A stretch of DNA of 64,000 nucleotides. It comes from Cordia subcordata. Its lineage: Eukaryota; Streptophyta; Magnoliopsida; Boraginales; Cordiaceae. Shown in pieces: positions 48,800 to 61,561 of this stretch; within the stretch, counting starts at the first letter, position 1, and the number at the start of each line of letters is the position of its first letter. The notes under the pieces are model-generated. The model saw only the letters and a list, made by a program, of their open reading frames with translations, made no database searches and had not been told where the DNA came from. The position numbers and the translations under genes are program-made. The DNA is taken from positions 12,411,501 through 12,475,500 of the forward strand of contig JAPTOF010000015.1 in NCBI GenBank assembly GCA_028554755.1, read 5' to 3'.

Positions 48800-51700
48800 T
48801 CACGCGGTGCCTTTGAATTTGGCGTCATATTCATATGGTTGCTGCATATACACACACAAAAGATCGACAAGAATTTACTTCATTTCTAGGCCCGTAAAAG
48901 TAACAAAGACGTAAACAAAAATGATAACATACAGTTGAATTATCTTACCAAGAAAATGGCTGAAATCAATCTACGAGCAAACCATCTCTTGTGCATCGCT
49001 TGTTGAGCACGTGATGCTGCCTCCACGCTTTCAAACCTCAGATACACATATCCAGCGCTGTTCCTGTAAACAAGGTGGTCATATAGTAACAAGTTAAACA
49101 TGTTAAAAATAATAGGCTAACGGATCTTACAGATATTATAATTTATTAATTTATGCACTTTACATGCATGTAGATGAACACACACAAACATAAAAAATAA
49201 CGTGCATATGTATACATAAACTATCACCAAGAGTGATCCACTAAGGAAATAATACAGGCATAAAGCGGCTGCTGACTAAATTATATTTGAGAAATTTAAC
49301 AAACAAAAGGATAAGTTAAAAAGGTGAAGCTATTCCAGACAAGAAGATATTGTTCGAAATGGCCCAGAGCTGAAAATAAGACATAAATGCATGGAGTAAT
49401 TGTGCACCAGGAGAGAAGAGTGTAGCCAAATAGAAGAATAAGATGAAATATCTCCATTCATTTTCAAATATAAAGAAAATTAATTTAGTAGCAAGGTAGT
49501 CATCCTAAGTTTTGGATGATATTCATTTCTTCCCACCGAATAGAGGTGTTCATTGGAGATTATCCCATCCAAGATAGAGTATTATAGTTTTCCTAAAATA
49601 ATTTTGGAGAAAAAAATTTTCACCAATTTTTGCACAATTCACCAATGGGAAATACAATTTGGATAATGGGAAAATTGAACAAAACTCCTTGAGGAATGGA
49701 GATCTCCAATTTAAGAAAATACTTTACAGATAAACACACACTCGCGAAAAATAAATTATTTTTATTTTCTCTCGAAAATATTTTTCATGGTTCAGTTATT
49801 ACACCAAAAATCAGAGCTCCAGCACCCTAGCCCCTGGGCCTCAGGACCCGGCTTGGGGCGCTGGGTCCCGGACTCAACGTCTCGGAACCCTACTCTTGGC
49901 CTCTGACGCCCCGGGAACCAAGGGCCTTCCACGGGCCCTCGAGACTAGGGACGCCACCCAGGCCCCCGAGTCCCACCCCCTGGTGGTCAGCGGCCCAGGA
50001 CCCTGCTCTTGGCCCCCGACCCCCAGCACCCCGAAACTCAACCCAGTACCCAGGAAGCAACCTTGGTCCCGAGTCCTGGCCCCGGCCCCCGGCCCCCGGC
50101 CCCCGACGCCTCGAAACCCAACCCAGTACCAGGGACGCGACCTGGGCCCCTTGGTCCCGACCCCGACGCCTGCGTCCAAAGTGGCCCAGGACCCTGCTAT
50201 CACAATGCCCTGCTACAGCAATGCCCCGCGTCCCAGCCCCAATGCCCACGTCCACGGCGGCCTCCCGGCACCCGTGATCCGGCACTCGACGTCCTGGGCC
50301 CTAACAGCTAGCACCCAACCCATGGCCCCCGCCACTCGAGACCCGGCCCCCGGCATCGGGATCCCGAGGGCCAAGGCCAGGGCGCCGAGGCACAGTGGGT
50401 GTAGTGCCAGGATCCCGGGGGCCAGGACGCAGTGTGTAATGCGTAACATATAGTGTGTGTGGTGCGTGGAGAGTGAGTAATGTGTAGTGTGTGAAATGTA
50501 TGTAGTGTTTGTAATGTGTAAAGTGTGTAGTGTGTATATTTGGTCTTTTAAAAAGTTGGTCTACTTAATTTTGGATAAATTGGATAATCTCCAAAATTTA
50601 GAATTTCATCCAATCTCAACTTTTTTCTCAAAAAACTCCCCATATCCAATCTTTTTTATCCAATATCCCCAAACTCCAAAAGTTCAGAGAAAATATTGGG
50701 GATCTCCTATGAGTAAATGCCCCTACCACCTAAGAATGAAAAAAGCACCCAGCTTCATAAAAAAGAGCAAGTGACCAATGTCAATGTCAATGTCAATGTC
50801 AATGTCAATGTCAAAAAAAAAAAAGAAAAGAAAAGAAACATCTTAAAAGCATTGATGCAACACACTAAAAGACGAGCTATCTTCAATATTTATAACAGTA
50901 TGTACTTCAAAAATAATAATAAAAGCACTTCACTGTAAATGAAACACAACCGTGATGAAAGAAATGGAAGGAAGATACAATGGTGTACATCAAAATACTC
51001 ACTTATCCACATGAATATGCTTCACCCTGCCATACTTGGAGCATTCTTCTCCAACATCTTCCTTAATGTCCAAATCAAACTCTGGATCAGTCTGCAACAG
51101 AATTTCAGGATAATTACTTTTCAGGCCACAAGGAATAAATTAGTAAACTTGTAAATGTCCATAAACACTCCACAATTTCTGCAGTAGTCTACGTCCTCAG
51201 GTGAACAGGGGGGTTTAAGATGTCTTTATTTTGAGTCTGAATTGCAACTACAGAAACATCACAAACCTCTGTGGCTGGATCAAACATATTCTTCAGAAGT
51301 AGACCCTCGCTGGGGTTCCCAATAGGTTCCGGGGCCATAGGAGTTAGTACTTGCGGAGCAAGAATTGGAGGAGGAATGGCAGTTGCCCCGGTTGTCGGCA
51401 AGGCAGCAGTTAGTTGAGGAGCAGCTGCCCCATTGAGCATGGGAGATCCGAGGGAACTGGCGACACTGCGGAAGCAAATATATTTAGTATATGTTAAAAC
51501 CAAGAATACCTAAACAAGAAGTCTCATATCATCAACCAACCTTGATGCGATTCCACTGCGATCTAGCTTCTGCATTAGCAACGCTCTTGATTGAGCATTT
51601 AGTGCCTGCAAAAGATGTATGAAAGTCAATTAAAATACTGATCCAAGGAAATTTAGTAGATAGCAAATCAATTTCTTAAGTCGTTTTGCCAATTCAACAC

Positions 51701-53866
51701 TTCATTATTTGAAGGTCTGAAAATCCAAATCACCACGCATTTCTTTCTCAACATCAAGATCGTGATCCTTTTCATAAAATATAACCCAATAAAAATGTCA
51801 GTCCATAACTCTCTTCAAAATCCTAAGAGACCACAACCACAATCCATAATCTTAGTTGCATATCAGATAACTTGGTGGCAGGGATTGTCACTGAATATTC
51901 AGCTAGAAAAATAAAACAAATAACAAATTCTCAACCGCAAACTCAACTAACCAATCCACCCCCTTCATCATCATCAAAATCTGCAGTTTTTGCTCCTGAA
52001 TCTTGCACTCCAACATGATCTGTAACAGATGAAACCTGTAAAATCAAGAATAAAATAAGAGCAGATTAACACTCAAATTGGAGAGAGAAGACACAGAGCA
52101 AAACCAAATTTACTAGATTTACCAATTTAGAGGTGGTTCCAAGAATAAGATGCACCAAAATTAGCTTACCTTTATAGTTCGACCAGCAATCTCGAGTTTC
52201 CCATTCAAACTTTGTGCAGCCTTTGCATGCTCAAGTTGAGCAAACTACATGCAAAAAAAAAAAAGGTTTTCTTATGCAAGATGAGCATAAACTAGATAAA
52301 CTACCACCAATAAGCAAATAATGTATCTAGCTTCACTCAATACTGACTTGGACAAACCCAAAACCTTTGCAATGTCCTGTCTCAGGATCCAGAGGGAGTT
52401 GAACAAGCTCAACAGGACCAAATGCTTCAAAAATCTGCAATGTCCACCAAGGATATATAAGGATAACTAGAATAATTGTAAACTTGCAGCATAAAAAGAA
52501 TTGCTTATTTTAATTGAAAGGAAAGTGAAGCTGTCACTCACTAAAATCACCAAGTGAAGTTGTATAACCATCAAAAAACTACTCTCCAATCTTATTTTCG
52601 AAAATAAATTGTTAAATAGTCAGAAGCAGGTAAACCAAGCATATTAAACAATGCAGAAAATGCAGTCACTCGTGAAATAATGAAACTTAAAAGTGTTAAA
52701 ACTCTGTTGTCAAGACATAACAGAATTGTGATCTTGTTTTCAAACATAAATCATTAAATAGTCAGAGACAGGTGAAGCAAGCACAGCAAGCAGCAGGAAA
52801 TGCAGTCATTCGTGAAACAAGGAAACCTAAAAGAGTTAACACTCGTTATTCAAGACACAACAGAATTTTGAACTCTCATAACCAAAACAAAAGGCAGCCA
52901 TCCAAATTACCTGCTTCAGCTGAAGTTCTGTCATATTGAAGTGTAAATTCCCCACATACAATTTTCTTTCTGTTGCACCATATGGTCCAACAACACTTGC
53001 ACCAGCAGCAGTGTTTGACTGCACAAGGTTCTTCTCAGCCTCAGAAGGTTTAACCATAACAGGTTGTCCAAGAAGCAGTTGACCGGATAGAGCTATAGCC
53101 ATGGGTACAGACATAGCATCATAAAACTCAATATACCTGCAACATCAAGAGGAATCAAAATTAAACATCTCAATACTGTCAACTTGCAGAATCACAGTGA
53201 CTTCCATAAGTAGCAGACAGACTGATCAATTGTGGACCTTCATTCCATTTAACACTCTAGAAAAAGCAACTACATAAGTATAAAATAACAATTCTGGTTT
53301 TTATCTATAGAACCAGTACAAAATCAAGCCAATAAAGCACCATACTATATTTCAAATTTCCCATTCAAGACAAGCAAACTAAGAACCCACTACTTTGTGG
53401 TGGCTAAGACGTTAGCATACCAATCTACAACAAACAGCACCAAGAAAGCTAGAACCAATACAAGGAAGCAAGAAACAGGAGCAATTCCCCCCAGCTTCTA
53501 CTAACTCCCTAATGAAACAATTCCAAGACAAACGCTTTGGATTCTATTATTACGATAAAGAAGAAATGTTATCAGAAAAAGAAATTTGATAAAATAGTGC
53601 ACAAGAATCCAGAACTTGAGTGTCAGCCCCTTCACAGATCTGTAAGAGCCATATCAGTTAAAAGGGCTGTTTGGCCTTTGACAATAAAGAAGCTCAAAGC
53701 ACTATTATATTCCAAAGATAATGAGGATGACAACATTCTAATCTACAAGTAGTGATAGTTCAAAATGGGGGCTACTTCAGCTAGAGAATGGATCAAGAAT
53801 GTATTTCCTTATGATACCACAGGAAAGAACAATCCTGATCTTATAGCTAGCCACACACACACAAAC

Positions 53867-53907
<41 letters not shown>

Positions 53908-56900
53908 CCACATAAACTTAAATTCATAACAGAAAACCCAGTAACATTTTCCATAACACATAAACAAGAGTATACTAACAAAAAAGCACGTACCCCACTC
54001 CTTTTGACCTCCTGGAATTCCTGTCCATGATTAACCGCACATCTCTTACCTGGAAAGGATATTTGGAATAATTAAAATGTAATATAACCAAATGCATCAA
54101 AAGTATGTAGTAAAAGGATGTTTGGTAATAATACAGTCAATCGATTTGATCCCTAACATCAGGGATTAAGTCCATAATAGAATGCCAAGCAAATCTCCAT
54201 GGTGGATTCCAGAAGTAGCAGCAGAAATTTTAGCAGACCATGATTAATGTACTAGTTACCTTTGGTAATCTTTCAAGGTGTTTAAGAGGGAAGCTTTGAA
54301 TCTACTAACCTTTCCTGCTCTCGAGAAAAACTCATAAACATCTCTCTCGGTTGCCTTCAGGGGCATCTGCATGCAAGAAATTGAACTCATCCAACCGTTT
54401 GGTAAAAGAATAAAAAAGCACAGAGCACACTTGACCCATAATTTATGGACATCCATACTACCTGGTAAGCAAAAACTGTTCTCTGGTCCCTTTCTGGATC
54501 AGCTTCAGGCTCCACAGTTTCCTTCTTTTCTTTGAACCTCCTGCATCAATAACTCAAAGAAAAATGAGAAACAATCGCTCAAGGAACCGAAAAGAGACAC
54601 AGTAAATATAATCTTACACTGGCTAGAAATGTCTTAGAGAAAACACTTATCTCAACCCTCACTCTTTGGTAGAGGTATTCTCACTGTTGATTAGAATCCA
54701 ATCCAGCACCCTACTTTAAATGAACTTAGTAGATAATTTTTCCAAATGATAAGGTAGTGAAAACAAGCTGTTAGATCAAATGTTTTTCAAATGGCCGTAC
54801 CTCAAATAAGTATCATCCGATAAGAGGGGGAAAAGAAGTGGAAAAAGGGGAAAAGGGGAAAGAGGGGGGGGGGGGGGGGAAGGGACCATCAAGCGCTTTG
54901 TTTGCAATTTAAGTGAAATGTTGTCAAGACAAAAATAAGAGCTTTCACTGATCGCAGAAACTAACTATAAGCAGTTTCACACCAGTGAAAGTATGAAGAT
55001 TTTGGCACTTTGACACATGTTTATAGTTTAGAACAACATCATCTCTGATAGCTTAGTTGTCAATTTTCAAAAGCAGACCTTCCTCACCATCAATGTGTAG
55101 AATCTTTTGTTATCTTTTTTCTTGATAAGTAAATCAAACTCATTACATTGAACCTAGTAGATATACACCATGAATGTGAAAAGAATATAATTTCTCCAAT
55201 TACATTCTCCTAGTGCTAGCAACACAAGGAAAAAACACTAACTTTCAGTTGAAGTAATGCATGGATTTCAGGTTATCAGTTTCAATTGTTGCATCAAGTT
55301 GAGACATTTAATATGCATAATGCATAGGCTGAGACACTAAATACATTGACAGTTTCTGTGATTGGGTCCTGTTCACAGCAAATATTGCTATAATTTAATC
55401 CCTGTCTCAGATCATAGAGAGAACAAAAATATGGAGCTAAAGCATTTTTGTCCTCGAAGTGAAGAAAAGGTTGGAAAACTGATACAGCCTCACCACATGC
55501 GTTGCCAACCTAAAAATTCAATACATCATCCGTCAAACATCTCAGAGCAGATGTGAGAACTAGATATGCAAAAACATTACAAGGATTGAAGAGCGAGCCA
55601 GCCAGAGAAGAAAAAGAAACACAACAGACCTTATCAAAATCATAATGTGGGAAAGCCACTATCTTCAGTGACGCCTTGAAGGGGTTTCCGCATTGTTAGC
55701 CCATTAAGATGTGCAAATAATCCATCTACGATTTCAACCCAAGTTAGAATATTATATCCTTTATGCATAAATTCACACTTTTCTTTCTGCACTTGACCAC
55801 TCTAGACATTTGTCTGGTGTTTTAATCCATTGGCAATAATGAAATACGCTTCTAATTTTTAGAACAACAGTAGAATATTTACACATTAACCACCAATACA
55901 TAATATTGTATTATGGCAATGTTGAGGATAGGGAAAACCAGAGCAATCAACTAATATGTCCCCATATACAACAATTGACACTAGCAGATACGCAACTAGA
56001 AATGATTTCTTTACGAAAAACTGAGTTAAAACCTAAGATAAAGAACTTCCTTTAAAACATTCAACACTAAGCTCAATAATTTTGTATTTTTGAAAACGTA
56101 CAGAGAATTTATGACACAACAACATCACCAAAGCTCATGATCCACCCAAAAGGTGCTTTCTTCCATCAAAGCCCTTAATAAGTATACACAATTTTCACAA
56201 GTCATCCAACCGCAAGTTAGTATATTTTGAAAGAATTGTCAAACCATTTCAGCTTCAAATGTTCACATCTGTATAAAAAGGCAAAATATTTGCAGCTGCA
56301 CAATAACAATTAAACACAGGCAATTACATATACACATATACAGAGTATAAAAGTAAGAGGGGAACATCACCTGCTCTCTCTTAATTCGATCTCGCGCTCT
56401 CTCTCCCTTATCAACTCCCTCTCCCTTTCACGATCAAGCCTTGAACTGCTCCGGCTCCTCCTGGACCGCTCCTTTTCCCGGTCCCGTTCGCGTTCTCTCT
56501 CCCTTTCTCGCTCCTTCTCCTTCTCCCTGTCCCTCCTCTCTCTTTCCTTCTCTTTCTCCCTCTCCCTATCTCGCCTCTCTTTGCTATCCCTATCCCTATT
56601 CTCTCTCTCCCTCGACCTCTCCCGCTCTCTGCTCCGATGCTCTCTCTCCCTCGACCTCTCCCTCTCCCTCTCCCTCTCCCTGCTTCGGTGCCTCGACGAC
56701 TTCTCTCTCTCCTTTTCCCGGTCCCGGTCCCGGTCCCGGTCCCGGTCCCTGTCTCGGCCGTTCTCCTCCTCATTTACCCGCGACTTTTTGCTTCTGCTCT
56801 TGCGCTCCTTCTCATCATCGTCGACGTCATCGCCGACGTCACGGTCTCTTCTCCGGTAACCCCTCTCGCCCTTCTCTTTCTCGGCGCTGGAACTGTCCTT

Positions 56901-56966
56901 CTTCGAAGGGCCGCCATTGGTCTCCTCAACCGTCTTCTCTAAGTAATCGTACTCGTCGAAATCCAT
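48800..56966 (-). CDS. RBM39: RBM39/CAPER (CC1-like) splicing factor with RS domain and three RRMs
   Basis: Thirteen exons on the minus strand, in transcript order: 56371-56966, 54462-54540, 54310-54366, 53994-54049, 52911-53136, 52348-52434, 52170-52244, 51952-52035, 51541-51605, 51267-51465, 51003-51091, 48949-49063, 48800-48841. They give 1770 nt and 589 aa, all GT-AG. Residues 1-200 form an RS-like domain of Arg-Asp, Arg-Glu and Ser-Arg repeats. RRM1 lies at about 219-299 (RNP1 KGVGYIEF), RRM2 at 319-398 (LYVGNL, KGFGFVQF). A C-terminal U2AF-homology RRM lies at 490-589 and keeps the RWF signature in HKRWFARRLISA. The family joins U2AF-related complexes to choose 3' splice sites in the nucleus. 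Arabidopsis At2g16940 is the likely counterpart. The stop lies in a 42-bp last exon. Confidence 0.95.
49815..50440. repeat. GC-rich minisatellite-like island in intron 11 of the RBM39-like gene
   Basis: About 620 bp of very C- and G-rich sequence sits in an AT-rich intron (49064-51002). Internal near-repeats include 'ggcccaggaccctgct' (about 49991 and 50183), 'aaactcaacccagtaccc' versus 'aaacccaacccagtacca', and stacked 'ggccccc' runs, giving irregular units of roughly 70-90 bp. A degenerate TG-rich tract (GTGTAGTGTGTG-like) follows to about 50540. Open frames on both strands result from the composition; none resembles a protein family. Confidence 0.8.
50777..50812. repeat. (TCAATG)6 hexanucleotide repeat
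   Basis: Six perfect TCAATG units followed by an A-run, within intron 11 of the RBM39-like gene and about 190 bp downstream (in transcript sense) of the exon at 51003-51091. Confidence 0.9.
53852..53907. repeat. (CA)n(TA)n microsatellite in an RBM39-like intron
   Basis: A CA tract followed by a TA tract in the intron between the exons at 53994-54049 and 52911-53136. Confidence 0.9.
54864..54879. repeat. Poly-G run (16 G) in intron 1 of the RBM39-like gene
   Basis: Sixteen consecutive G on the plus strand inside a G/A-rich tract (about 54828-54883). The exact length is uncertain, since such runs are prone to sequencing error. Confidence 0.8.
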
Positions 56967-57063
56967 CGGCGGTGTGAGCGAGTTGTTTTTGGTGCCGCCG
57001 CCGGTGAGATTATTATTACTATTACTGCAATTTTGATTATAAGTGGCGAAGGGGATTTTAGCG

Positions 57064-57102
57064 AAACCCTAGCCGATTTCAATTTTTTTATTTTTAGGGT
57101 TT
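57064..57102 (-). promoter_or_regulatory. Two telo-box motifs just upstream of the RBM39-like gene
   Basis: AAACCCTA lies at 57064-57071 and its inverse TAGGGTTT at 57095-57102, about 100-135 bp upstream of the start codon. Telo-boxes are common in promoters or 5' UTRs of plant housekeeping and RNA-processing genes. The region between the start codon and about 57250 probably holds the 5' UTR and core promoter, but no TATA box can be assigned. Confidence 0.6.
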
Positions 57103-57365
57103 TTAATGAGTGAGAGAATGGACAAAAATTATGAGACTTGGGGGGGTTTGGACTTAAAAAGTTGTGGTGTTGTATAGAGCGAGAGTAAGGTGAGGACTTA
57201 GATGTGTTTTCGGGAAATGTTTGGGGGTTTTGTTGGAATTTCGAAGTTAAAAGGCCATGTCAGCCGGTGCTTCCAACCTTGAGAATGGGAGATTGAGGGT
57301 TTGGTTAAATTTTCCTTTTCTTCCCACCCTCTTCCTTCGGAAACACGCTACACTTCTATGAGTTA

Positions 57366-57685
57366 GAGCCTGTTTGGCTTTACATATTTTGTAGTATAGG
57401 CTCGTTTGAATTTTCTTTTTTAAAGTATTTTTTTAATAATTTTTAAATTTTATTTTTTTAAGAAGTTAAAATTTTTTACTTTTAAAAAATTCGTATTTTG
57501 AGTTTTTTTAGAGTTTTAGCTTTTTAAAAAACTAAATTAAATAATTATTACAAAAATAATATATTTTTTTAAGACAAAAGTGTTTTTTCCTAACAAAATC
57601 AATCCAAATAGGCCCATAAATTCCTTAAAAAAAATTCTTTGCATGTTTTTTAATATTTGCAACTTATAAGCTCCAAATAGGTTGT
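57366..57685. mobile_element. Nested MITEs of the GGSCYRTTTGG type
   Basis: An inner element at 57399-57615 has termini GGCTCGTTTGAATTTTC and CAATCCAAATAGGCCC, flanked by ATA on both sides (57396-57398 and 57616-57618). It lies within an outer pair of termini, GCCTGTTTGGCTTTAC near 57368 and AGCTCCAAATAGGTT near 57670. The arms are A/T runs with partial complementarity. The inner copy is well supported; the outer pair less so. Confidence 0.65.
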
Positions 57686-58949
57686 TAGTCTTCAAAACGT
57701 CCAATGATTTTCTGGTGCAAGTCCCCGAAGCTCTTTTTATTTACATGTGAACCCCATCTATCTAAACTTATACACCCTTTGTTGGATCAGACTATAATGA
57801 CCAATTTAACCTTATTACTTTAACAGTTTTTAAAACCCCCCTCCACTCATTACTTATAAACCCTATACGCTCCACACCGACGAGACGCAATTGTTCATTA
57901 TTCATCATCTCACACCAATACTTGCATGTTCCCTATACAACAATGAGCCTTAATAACGATTACATCCATCCTTTAACATTCACTAACCCTCTAAATTCTA
58001 TGGTCATTCCACCTATCCTCTCCCTCCCTTTTCCTCTCTCCTTTCCCTTTCTACCATTGTTTCCACCTCCTTCTCCCTCCTCCTCCCTCTCTGTCCTATG
58101 TCATCTCTTCCCAACTCTTTAATCGTTGCTCACTACTAAAGGCTTTACAAAGAACCATGTAAGCTATGAAGATATAATACCATGTATTATATAATGATAG
58201 CATGCAACTTATTCAATGAATAATCAAATTTATTAACCAAATATATTTGTTATGTGTCTAAACAAGATTTTTTATTAAGAATAATGCATAAATTTGTTTA
58301 CTTTGGTTGAATGTATAATAATCGATACAACTATTTATCAACCAGAATGAAATTTGGTGATCAAGTTGGATAACCAAATAAAAATTTTAATAATATAATG
58401 TGCTTATTCATAAAAAAAGTTAACAATATGCAATAATAAAGTGCACTAGAAAGCCCATTCTAGCTAACTAAATCTTAGAAAGACATAAACCAAAAAGATA
58501 TGGATGTTAACATTCACAAGTGCATACTTACACCAAAAGGACCACAACATATGGGATGCCGTAGAACAAAAGTAAGCATTCCATAATCCATCACTTATTC
58601 ACAACCTAAGACAAAAGCATACAAAATCTAACATACTAGCTAATGCTATATAGCTTAATTAGACAAATCAAAAGGCAAGACATCTTCAGTCTTCACTGAA
58701 ATGCGAATTTTGCTTTAAAAGGACTTGATGGATAGCATATCAACGAATGAAACTTCTATGTTAGAAGACAGCCTCTTGCAAGGTGTGACCAGTGAAGATG
58801 AATTGGATGCTGATATAGAGTTAACAGATGTAGATAATGTTTACTACAAACACATAACCACACAAAATTAACCCACTACATTAGCCAATATAACACTAAC
58901 CAACAACAACAATGATGAGGAATAAAATTATAGTAGGCAGAACCTCAAG
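57686..58949. other. Intergenic sequence
   Basis: A pyrimidine-rich stretch at 58015-58100 gives a long open frame by composition only. No gene is supported. Confidence 0.4.
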
Positions 58950-59190
58950 CATTTTTTATTTATTCTTCATAGCAGTATCAGTCCCCACCTCGACATTAGA
59001 CTCTTCACCCTAAAAAAATATTCAATGAAATTAGATATTACAACACGATACAAAAATTGAAATATTAGTATTAACAAATTACTCCATTATCAAAAATACA
59101 CAACATTCACAAAACGGTAAGCAAGACAAGACAAAATCAAGTTAGCAATTAGTGAAGGTAACAATAGAGAAATTGCTATCTTCATATTCT
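58950..59190. other. Possible 3' exon of an RPA-like gene fragment (minus strand), weak
   Basis: The minus strand at about 58960-59012 reads GEESNVEVGTDTAMKNK before a stop, a coding-like string with no recognised domain. It could be the last exon of the gene fragment seen at 61392-61561, with the intervening 59.2-61.0 kb segment inserted later. This is an inference from proximity and orientation. Confidence 0.25.
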
Positions 59191-59194
59191 ATAT

Positions 59195-61040
59195 TGTGAT
59201 TGATGTGTTGGTTTTATATGTATATATGTATTGTATTCTTACTCTTATTTTGAGGTGATTTGTGCTTGTTTGGTAGCATTAGTGTAGTATTTAAGTAATT
59301 TATAATGAGTTTAGTGATTAAATGCTACACTGAATGCCTTATTTTTTTTCTGTTTTAGGTAAGGTTTGGGATGGATGAGCGTAAATGAGGACAAAACAAG
59401 CTCGATCTTGAAGACCGCGTGCGAAGAGACGAAGAAATGAGCAAGATAAGGATTTTCAAAGCTGAGCTATCAAGTGTGAGGGTGCTAATAGGTAGAGTCC
59501 CCCAGTACGTACCGGCTAGCCAATAAGGTCCCCCGGTAAATCCAAAATGTGCATTTTTTGTACCAGTTGACCCCTTAAGTATCAACTGACCGGTAGGGTG
59601 AGCCGATAATAACGCTGAAGGCTATAAATAGGGCCCGATGTTAGCATTTGAGGGAAATCCTTTCACTCTATCTCTCACACCCACTTTACACCCATTTCAC
59701 AAAACCCTAAAATCCACTTAAACCCACCTTACATACACTTCTAAACACAAAAACACTTTAGAATCAAGCCTCTAAAAGGATCAAACACAGGGATTTGAAC
59801 ATAAGCTTTTAGATTGTAAAGCATGGCTATGGATAAAAAGGTATCTCTCTTTTATCCTAAGTTAATCTATATATGATTAGAACTATGTAGGATGATTATA
59901 TCTTGTATTATGGATGATTATTACATTATTGTTATGGGTATTTGATGGATATATATATATATATATATATATATTTATTTATTTATTTATTTATTTATGC
60001 TTGTGCTTAGGGTTTCTATGGAAAATTTACATATATGTCTATGTGTTTGTAGAAATGTATCAATGATGTTGCATATGTATATTGAAGTATATTTTGCTAT
60101 TAACCATTTCTATATCATTGTACTAGCATATCTATATGTTTATGTGATGATTACATAAAGTAGGTATGCTTATATACATGTCTATGTGTGTGTTTGCATG
60201 CTTAATGGCATAAATAGCTTCTATTGCTTACATGTCGGGTGCTATTGCTTAAATTGGTATAACCTAGCATGTCTATATGTTTAGTAGTAGAATATGCCGG
60301 TGTATTCTCGAACGCCATGCCCTAGATGTGTATACTTTACGCTCAAACGTTAATTCTCGCTATTGTTATGATAATTGGTGGTGCATAACTAATGGCTACC
60401 CAGGTCGAGTCTCATTTAGCCTTAAATCTAGCTAATGGGTTTTAGGGTAGGTTAATTGACCTTAGAGGGACTAGGTCTTGACTTTAAATCCAACCAACAG
60501 TTTAGACGTTAGGGTTAGATCGATCTAAGTCTCCTAGAATCTTAATTAACTAGCCCTATGGCCCTAAGTCATAAAGACCATGCCGTAGCTCTAGGTTAGT
60601 CGATGCCTAGGGACGGACCCGCACGGAGGCTTAGGGTGTAATTAGGGGTCTAAATGAGAGCAACCAAGTATAATCCATCAAGCAACCCTAACAAGAAGTA
60701 GTAATCATCAACGTGCAAGATGTAATCACCCTAGTCCCCCATTTCCACATGTTAGATTCCCTTTAGATCACTTGATTCCCCCACTTCACACCCATACACC
60801 TTTTATTTATTTGTCCTTAGCTTAGATTTATCTTTTTCGAGCTCCCCACAAACCAGAAACCCAAAAATATCATAATTTAGGAACCCAACACGTAACTTTT
60901 TAGGACGCACATAGCTTAGGACACCTCACATGTTAGGCCTTCCCATGGATTCAATCCCACACTCACACACGCTATGCTACACACGACTTGTGCGCTGACG
61001 GGCTATTTAGGCTTATACTCTGAAATAACATATCAGTGAT
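59195..61040 (+). mobile_element. LTR-like segment (probably gypsy-type)
   Basis: The segment contains a promoter-like TATA box (GCTATAAATAGGGCCC, about 59620-59636), then C-rich leader sequence ('acaaaaccctaaaatccact'). Far downstream is a terminal region reading 'cccatggattcaatcccac', which resembles the 3' end of Athila/Tat-type LTRs. No protein domains are present. An (AT)n(ATTT)n microsatellite lies at 59949-59998. Borders and target duplication could not be fixed, so the element type is tentative. Confidence 0.45.
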
Positions 61041-61391
61041 CTAAAAGCTTAATATAAAAAAGTAATCTCTTGTTAAGGAGCTCATCAAACTCCTTAGAAA
61101 ATGTAGCAACATTATCCTTTTACACATTGCCATAGTATATTTCCAAGATATATGTCAACCAAAATCACAAAAAGAATATGCAAATTGAATAACTTCATTA
61201 AGTCTTTGTCAAATAGATGAAAAGTGGCACAACCCAAAGAGTAAACTATTGTCAAATCAACTCTAAACCTACATATAAATTATTGACCTTCATTAAAATC
61301 TTAAAGTAAATATAAGTACATACAAATATGTTACTGGAAATAAAGTAGTAGAAAAAGAAATAATTTAACTCGTAAGGAAGCAAAATAAATT

Positions 61392-61561
61392 ACCATGGAG
61401 TAAGCACATGCATAATGGATTTGCACTCGCCATATGCATAGTTACCTCCCTAATCCATTACCTTTTGTCGGTATTGAGAACATGCCATATAAAACCATCT
61501 ATGGTTGTATTGGATTGCCTCAACCTCAGTGATGACAACTAAATGTACTTTCTATTAACAG
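61392..61561 (-). pseudogene. Replication protein A-like OB-fold exon (fragment)
   Basis: The minus strand reads VVITEVEAIQYNHRWFYMAC then SQYRQKV, an in-frame stop, and GGNYAYGECKS. The W(F/Y)Y.(A/S)C...C.(K/R)KV...C..C pattern is that of the zinc-binding C-terminal OB fold of RPA1-like proteins, which is also spread by plant Helitrons. Here the second and third cysteines are Tyr and a stop lies between, so the fragment looks dead. An AG precedes it and a GT follows near the ends, as for a former exon. Confidence 0.42.

Noticed and set aside
49890..50453. Long open frames on both strands in the GC-rich island
   Set aside because: Stop codons are AT-rich, so GC-rich sequence gives long frames by chance. 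The translations are Pro/Ala/Gly/Arg-rich on both strands and match no family, and the block lies inside an intron.
49553..50594. A 13-bp inverted repeat around the GC-rich island as transposon termini
   Set aside because: The match is short and no target duplication was found, so it is not annotated as an element and only noted in the finding.
56441..56977. Open frames antisense to exon 1 of the RBM39-like gene
   Set aside because: They are shadows of the repetitive RS-domain coding sequence (Ser/Pro/Leu runs), with no independent support.
58015..58122. Pyrimidine-rich open frame
   Set aside because: A composition effect of CT-rich sequence; the Pro/Leu/Ser translation has no family resemblance.
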